In this document: in pieces, positions 12,895 through 16,541 of the stretch
Layout: each line of letters starts with the position of its first letter
How positions within the stretch are numbered: position 1 is the first letter of the stretch
Assembly: GCA_016872875.1 (NCBI GenBank)
Contig: VGYW01000169.1
Coordinates: forward strand, 1 to 16,541
DNA length: 16,541 bases
Source of the DNA: Planctomycetota bacterium
GTDB lineage: Bacteria; Planctomycetota; PUPC01; DSUN01
Direction: 5' to 3'
The notes under the pieces: model-generated
What the model was told of the DNA's origin: nothing
Seen by the model: only the letters and a program-made list of their open reading frames with translations
The model's database searches: none
Position numbers and translations under genes: made by a program

Positions 12895-14016
12895 ATGGGT
12901 GAGCACGGAGGAGAAGGCGTGGGACAGGAAGCGGAGCTTGGCGCGGCGCCCGAGCTGAGCGAGAAGGTGCGGCGCGGGAGGCGGCACCTTCACGTGGCGA
13001 TGGTCTATAATGCGGACCGCGCGTGCGCGCCCGAGCGCCCCGAGGACCGCGGGAGCACGGCAGACCTGCGCCTGATGGTGCGCCGCATGGCGCGCGTCCT
13101 GCGGAGCGTCGGCTACCGCGTCTCAGTGCTCCCCCTGGCGCGCGACCTGTTCGCCTTCCAGCGCAGGCTGCGGCGCCTCAGCCCCGACGTTGTGTTCAAC
13201 CAGTACGACGACGTGGTTCACGGCGCCCTCCACGAGATGCGGCTCCCCGCCATCGTGCGGATGATGGGCTTCCCAGTGACCGGCTCGCCCGCGCTGGCCA
13301 TCGGGCTGACCCGCTACAAGTATATGGCCGCCGGGCTCCTCCAGGGCGTGGGCATCCGCATCCCGCACTGCACGGAAATCCTCGAGAGGGTGGGCGACGT
13401 TGGCCGCCGCCGCTGGCCCTTCCCACTCATCGTCCAAGCCAGCCAGGAGCACGCAAGCATCGGCATTGACCGCGACTCGGTGGTGCGGTCCAAGAAGGCC
13501 CTGCGGGCCAAAGTGCGGCAAATCCTTCAGGACTACCACCAGCCCGTCCTCGTCCAGGGCTTCCTCCCCGGCCGTGAGTTCAACGTCGGCATCCTGGGCG
13601 GCAGGCGGCTTCGCGTGCTCCCGCTAGCCGAGGTGGACTACACGCAGCTCCCCGATGGCATCCCGCGCATCCTCACCTATGCCGCCAAGTGGCTCGAGGG
13701 TGCCGAGGAGTACGGGAAGACCTCAGTCACCTGCCCCGCCGTCGTCGAGCCCGAGCTGGCCCGCGAGGTCAGCTCGCTCGCCCTGCGCGCCTTCCGCGCC
13801 GTGGGCGCCTGGGGCTATGGGCGGGTGGACGTTCGCTGCGACGCCGAGGGCCGCCCGTGCGTCCTGGAGGTCAACTGCAATGCCTGCCTTGAGGAGGGCC
13901 ACGGGCTGCCGCGCCAGGCCGAGCGAGCCGGCATCTCCTACCCGCGCCTCCTCCAGTTGGTCGTCAAGGCCGCCTTCGAAGGCCCCCCCTTCGACCTCGA
14001 CATCCCGATGGTTTGA
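12895..14016 (+). CDS. ATP-grasp ligase related to D-alanine-D-alanine ligase
   Basis: A 373-residue ATP-grasp protein with the general order of Ddl enzymes. It has an N-terminal strand HLHVAMVYNADRA (31-43), a DVVFNQYDDVVHG region, VTGSPALAIGLTRYKYMAAGLLQGVGIRIP around 128-156 (the usual lid/ATP region), LVQGFLPGREFNVGIL, and the metal site GRVDVRCDAEGRPCVLEVNCN with Asp312, Glu325 and Asn327. It should join a carboxylate to an amine with ATP; the substrate is not evident and need not be D-alanine. About 30 N-terminal residues precede the domain. The ATG is supported by the promoter at 12848-12875 and the TAGGGGGA sequence before it, although a later start cannot be excluded. It ends two bases before the stop of the convergent metallopeptidase gene, so a shared functional context is possible. 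Confidence 0.85.
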   Translation: MGEHGGEGVGQEAELGAAPELSEKVRRGRRHLHVAMVYNADRACAPERPEDRGSTADLRLMVRRMARVLRSVGYRVSVLPLARDLFAFQRRLRRLSPDVVFNQYDDVVHGALHEMRLPAIVRMMGFPVTGSPALAIGLTRYKYMAAGLLQGVGIRIPHCTEILERVGDVGRRRWPFPLIVQASQEHASIGIDRDSVVRSKKALRAKVRQILQDYHQPVLVQGFLPGREFNVGILGGRRLRVLPLAEVDYTQLPDGIPRILTYAAKWLEGAEEYGKTSVTCPAVVEPELAREVSSLALRAFRAVGAWGYGRVDVRCDAEGRPCVLEVNCNACLEEGHGLPRQAERAGISYPRLLQLVVKAAFEGPPFDLDIPMV

Positions 14017-14018
14017 CA

Positions 14019-15056
14019 CTATCCCATGAGTCTGCCGGTGTAGGCGAACTCCATGGCGAGGCCGGTGGCCATGGCGGCCACGTCCATCAGCTTGCGGCTG
14101 ATTTCGCGGCGGCGGAAGGCGAGGTGGAGGGCGTCGGCACGGTCTTCGAGCTTCTCGAGGATCGTGCGGGCCTCGTCGCCGGTGAGGGCGGACCAGCGGA
14201 CCATGCGCTCGATGAGACCGTCGTGGTGCCTGCGGAGGAGCTGGCTGGCGGGGAGCGCGGCGTTGCCGCGGAGCGCGGGGAAGACGGCGCGGAGGCGGTC
14301 GTCCACGTAGCCCTGGGCCGCGGCGCGGAAGTGCTCGGCACGCTGGCCGTAGTGCTCGGCGAGGAGCACGTCCATTTCCTCGACGGGGCGGTAGAGCTTG
14401 CCGCCGGTCCGGGCCGGCTCCTCCTTGCGGATGCGCTGCATCAGGGCGTCAACGTATCGCAGCTTGGCGAGGGCGGGCCAGGCGCGATAGCGGCGCCGCC
14501 AGGCCGCGCGGGGGGTGAGCCAGACCGCAAACGTCTCCGCGAAATCCTCGTCGGGGTGCTTCTGGGCATACGTCCGCCCGTATGGCCTTGAGAAGATGTG
14601 GCGGACGAATTGGCGGCTCGACGGCTCGGGCTGGAACGACTCGCGGTAGGCCTGCGAGAAGCGTCCGAACGCCTCCGCCCACCCCGCCTGCTCCCACAGC
14701 CTGTAGGCGTAGTTCACCGCGTGGCCCGCCTCGTGACGCACCAGCATCATCACCATCTGGTCGTCTTCGATCTCGCCGGTCTGCTCCTCCTCGATGCGGG
14801 TGAGCCGCTTGTCCGCAAGGTAGAAGGGCACGCCGATGACGGGGACGCGGTCCGGACACCCCCAACTGTCCGTGAGGTAGAAGTCTGGGCGGAAGGCGAG
14901 CCCCTTGGCGGCGAACTCGCGGCGGAGGCGGCGCGTGAAGGGCTCTACCGGCGAACCCTCAATGGCCAGGCCCAGGTCGCACACCCGGGTGTTGAGGAGC
15001 TCGCAGCGAACGGTCTCCCAAGCGTTGAACGGCGACGGTCTCCGTGGTGCAGCCAT
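14019..15056 (-). CDS. Putative zinc-binding metallopeptidase
   Basis: A 345-residue protein with a gluzincin-type zinc site: HEAGH at residues 108-112 (MLVRHEAGHAVNYAYRLW) and a likely third ligand, Glu174, in PDEDFAETFAVWLTP. Upstream are FRPDFYLTDSWGCPDRVPVIGVPFYLA and a long helical C-terminal half. This fits the putative zinc-binding metallopeptidase proteins seen in planctomycetes; the substrate is unknown. No signal peptide is visible, so it is probably cytoplasmic. I chose the ATG at 15056 (MAAPRRPSPFNAW), preceded by GCGAGG; the frame stays open to 15164, but that extension is low-complexity and unlike the family. It converges on the ATP-grasp gene with a two-base gap, so the stops nearly touch. 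Confidence 0.84.
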   Translation of the reverse strand: MAAPRRPSPFNAWETVRCELLNTRVCDLGLAIEGSPVEPFTRRLRREFAAKGLAFRPDFYLTDSWGCPDRVPVIGVPFYLADKRLTRIEEEQTGEIEDDQMVMMLVRHEAGHAVNYAYRLWEQAGWAEAFGRFSQAYRESFQPEPSSRQFVRHIFSRPYGRTYAQKHPDEDFAETFAVWLTPRAAWRRRYRAWPALAKLRYVDALMQRIRKEEPARTGGKLYRPVEEMDVLLAEHYGQRAEHFRAAAQGYVDDRLRAVFPALRGNAALPASQLLRRHHDGLIERMVRWSALTGDEARTILEKLEDRADALHLAFRRREISRKLMDVAAMATGLAMEFAYTGRLMG

Positions 15057-15179
15057 GGTATGCAGCCTCGCGCGGGGGATTGGGGCGTTGCGGACGCCTT
15101 GCGGCGCCCGAAAGCCTCTGGCTCCCTCGCGTTGATATTTGGGTGACGGCGGAACACGGCCCAATTCCCAGAACGGCTC

Positions 15180-15287
15180 GTTCGTAGTGCGGCCTTCAGG
15201 CCGTATCCCGGTAGCGCCGCCGTCCCGGCGGCAGATGGCCAGCGCGACGCTGGCGTTACGGCACGGGCTGAAGCCCGCACTACGAAC
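15180..15287. repeat. 108-bp nested palindromic repeat
   Basis: Two concentric inverted repeats are present. The outer arms are 15180-15203 (begins GTTCGTAGTGCGG) and 15264-15287 (ends CCGCACTACGAAC), imperfect, 24 bp each. The inner arms are 15211-15232 (GTAGCGCCGCCG...) and 15238-15259 (...GACGCTGGCGTTAC), about 17 of 22 matching. Each arm also contains its own small hairpin. The element lies in the 286-bp gap between the metallopeptidase start and the oxidoreductase stop. It resembles the REP/MITE-like palindromes common in high-GC PVC genomes. Confidence 0.85.
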
Positions 15288-15300
15288 CCACCCGTACTTT

Positions 15301-15323
15301 CAGGCGCTCTAAGTATACGCCTG
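15301..15323 (-). terminator. Weak hairpin after the oxidoreductase gene
   Basis: CAGGCG (15301-15306) can pair with CGCCTG (15318-15323) around an 11-base loop, 20 bases after the oxidoreductase stop. On the minus strand it is followed by AAAGTACGG, not by a U-tract, so it is at best a weak transcription end. Confidence 0.25.
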
Positions 15324-15342
15324 AGGCGTGGGAAATTCAAAC

Positions 15343-16449
15343 TCAGGCGCAGTCTTCGGCCTTGAGCGGCTCGAAGGTGGTGCGGAGGTCCTGCGCCTGG
15401 CCCGTCGCGGCAGAGCGATAGCTCGACTCGATGATGTCAATCACGTGCCGCGCGTGCTCTGCGCTCGCTATCGAGGGCGTGCCGTCCCTCACCCAGTCCA
15501 CGAGCTGCATCAGGTCCTCGAAGACGTGTGATTCGCGGAGCTTGGCGTGCTCGCCGACGACGTGGGGCTGGTGGTCGCCTTCGAGCTGGGCGGGCTGGCC
15601 GTTGACCTCGGTGCCGATGACGGCGCCCGCGGTGCCGTAGACGTTCGGGTGGAAGCCCTTGGTCACGGAGCCGAAGGCGGCGCCGTACACCACCGCGAAG
15701 AGCGAATCGCCGAAGTCCACCAGCGAGAACGTCGTGTCGTCCATGTCGCACTGGATCGTCTGGCCTCGGAACTCCCGCTGCGGGATGGCGAGGCCCGACA
15801 TCGCCGTGACCCGCTTCGCGGGGCCGAGGATGCCGGTGAGGTTGTGGAGGCAGTAGACGGTGACGTCGTACATCGGCCCGCCGCCCGGCCGCCGGAAGTA
15901 CCAGGTCGGGTCAACCTGCGTCAGAACGTCGTCCCACTTGCGGAACTCTTCGTTGAGGTGGTAGTTGCCTGGGGAGGTGCCCGTGATGGCCCAGGTGAGC
16001 TTGCCGATGTCGCCCTGGAGGATGCGCTTGCGGATGCGGCGGTTGAAGGGCATCAGCATCATGCCAGGGGAGGCGACGAGGCGGACGCCTCTCGCCGCCG
16101 CGCGGGCGACCAGGTCGTCGCACTCGGCGACCTTCGTCGCCATCGTCTTGTTGAAGTGCACGTGCTTCCCCGCCTCGATGGCGCCGACGCCCTGCTCGTA
16201 GTGGAGCCCGATGGGCGAGCAGAGCGTCACCGCGTCCACCCGCGGGTCGGCCAGGAGCTCCTCATAGCCCTCGTAGGCGGCGGCCACGCCGAAGCGTTCG
16301 GCGGCGGCCCGTGCCCGCCCGGGCACGGGGTCGCACACCGCGGCCAGGCGCGCGCGGTCGGCCACGTCGGGCTGCGAGAGGTGCATCAGCGCCCCGCGTA
16401 TCCCGATCGCCCCTGCGCCAACGACGCCCATCCCGATTGGTTCGCGCAT
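15343..16449 (-). CDS. Gfo/Idh/MocA family oxidoreductase
   Basis: A 368-residue NAD(P)-dependent dehydrogenase of the sugar/inositol type. The Rossmann motif GAGAIG is at residues 11-16, followed by LAAVCDP at the end of the second strand. LCSPIGLHYEQGVGAIEAGKHVHFNK (about 77-101) holds the conserved catalytic lysine region, but the usual EKP is NKT (Asn100, Lys101, Thr102). The C-terminal domain has GGGPMYDVTVYCLHNLTGILG and a beta-sheet half. The substrate is unknown; an oxidoreductase acting on a sugar or cyclitol is inferred from the family. The ATG is preceded by AAAGGGC. It appears to be a single-gene unit, separated from the next gene by the palindromic repeat. The family is strongly expanded in planctomycetes. 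Confidence 0.93.
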   Translation of the reverse strand: MREPIGMGVVGAGAIGIRGALMHLSQPDVADRARLAAVCDPVPGRARAAAERFGVAAAYEGYEELLADPRVDAVTLCSPIGLHYEQGVGAIEAGKHVHFNKTMATKVAECDDLVARAAARGVRLVASPGMMLMPFNRRIRKRILQGDIGKLTWAITGTSPGNYHLNEEFRKWDDVLTQVDPTWYFRRPGGGPMYDVTVYCLHNLTGILGPAKRVTAMSGLAIPQREFRGQTIQCDMDDTTFSLVDFGDSLFAVVYGAAFGSVTKGFHPNVYGTAGAVIGTEVNGQPAQLEGDHQPHVVGEHAKLRESHVFEDLMQLVDWVRDGTPSIASAEHARHVIDIIESSYRSAATGQAQDLRTTFEPLKAEDCA

Positions 16450-16499
16450 CGCTTGCCCTTTCTGGAATCGTCCTCGTCCCTCGCGAGAGGCAGAATGAA

Positions 16500-16528
16500 G
16501 GTAAGATGATTACGGGTAAAATGATAAG
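16500..16528. repeat. Two imperfect 14-bp units
   Basis: GGTAAGATGATTAC is followed by GGGTAAAATGATAAG. This is an AT-richer tandem pair with a 14-bp (2 x 7) period upstream of the oxidoreductase gene. The next block, GAGAAAGAGAAAAC, is purine-rich; the window ends there. Confidence 0.5.
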
Positions 16529-16541
16529 AGAAAGAGAAAAC

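Noticed and set aside
15057..15164. 36-residue N-terminal extension of the metallopeptidase
   Set aside because: Low-complexity residues with no family match; ATG 15056 has a better upstream GAGG.

Overview
This is a high-GC, densely coded window with genes on both strands, probably from an uncultured bacterium of the planctomycete/PVC type. I infer this from the gene mix (Gfo/Idh/MocA oxidoreductase, secreted STN-domain protein, GxxExxY nuclease, planctomycete-style zinc metallopeptidase) and from the many short word-like repeats that also enter coding regions. No rRNA, tRNA or CRISPR array was found, so the lineage call is weak.

Layout. 1-339 is the end of a DUF123 (GIY-YIG-related) gene overlapping a low-specificity threonine aldolase (303-1343). 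1375-1471 is a 33-bp-arm inverted repeat. 1489-3897 is a pair of ketoacyl synthases: the first keeps the full Cys-His-His triad and the second has lost all three residues, as in a KS-alpha/KS-beta pair. 3931-4847 is a GxxExxY (PD-(D/E)xK-fold) gene bracketed by 39-bp, 38/39-matching inverted repeats. 4820-9160 on the minus strand was one secreted protein of about 810 residues built from STN/secretin-N-like modules. It is now split by a 1,897-bp IS4-family element (5946-7842) with an 11-bp target duplication. The element carries a YREK transposase and a divergently transcribed DUF6788 passenger gene.

9185-10304 is a minus-strand run of toxin-antitoxin-type genes: a Phd-like antitoxin, a PIN (VapC) toxin remnant, and an MNT nucleotidyltransferase/HEPN pair, with a near-consensus promoter at 10341-10370. 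10389-12407 is a glutamine-dependent asparagine synthase with two in-frame heptamer-repeat insertions. 12509-12775 is a small two-TM protein. It is divergent from an ATP-grasp ligase related to D-Ala-D-Ala ligase (12895-14016), which converges with a zinc metallopeptidase (14019-15056). A 108-bp nested palindrome follows, then a Gfo/Idh/MocA oxidoreductase (15343-16449).

The strongest unusual signals are structural. (1) Removing the IS and one target copy restores the STN gene exactly in frame. (2) Both IS genes end on a TAG inside the terminal inverted repeats. (3) Degenerate tandem repeats with a 7-bp period recur throughout the window, three of them in frame inside enzymes. (4) A nuclease-fold gene sits inside near-perfect inverted repeats. 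No gene stretch longer than about 300 bases is empty.
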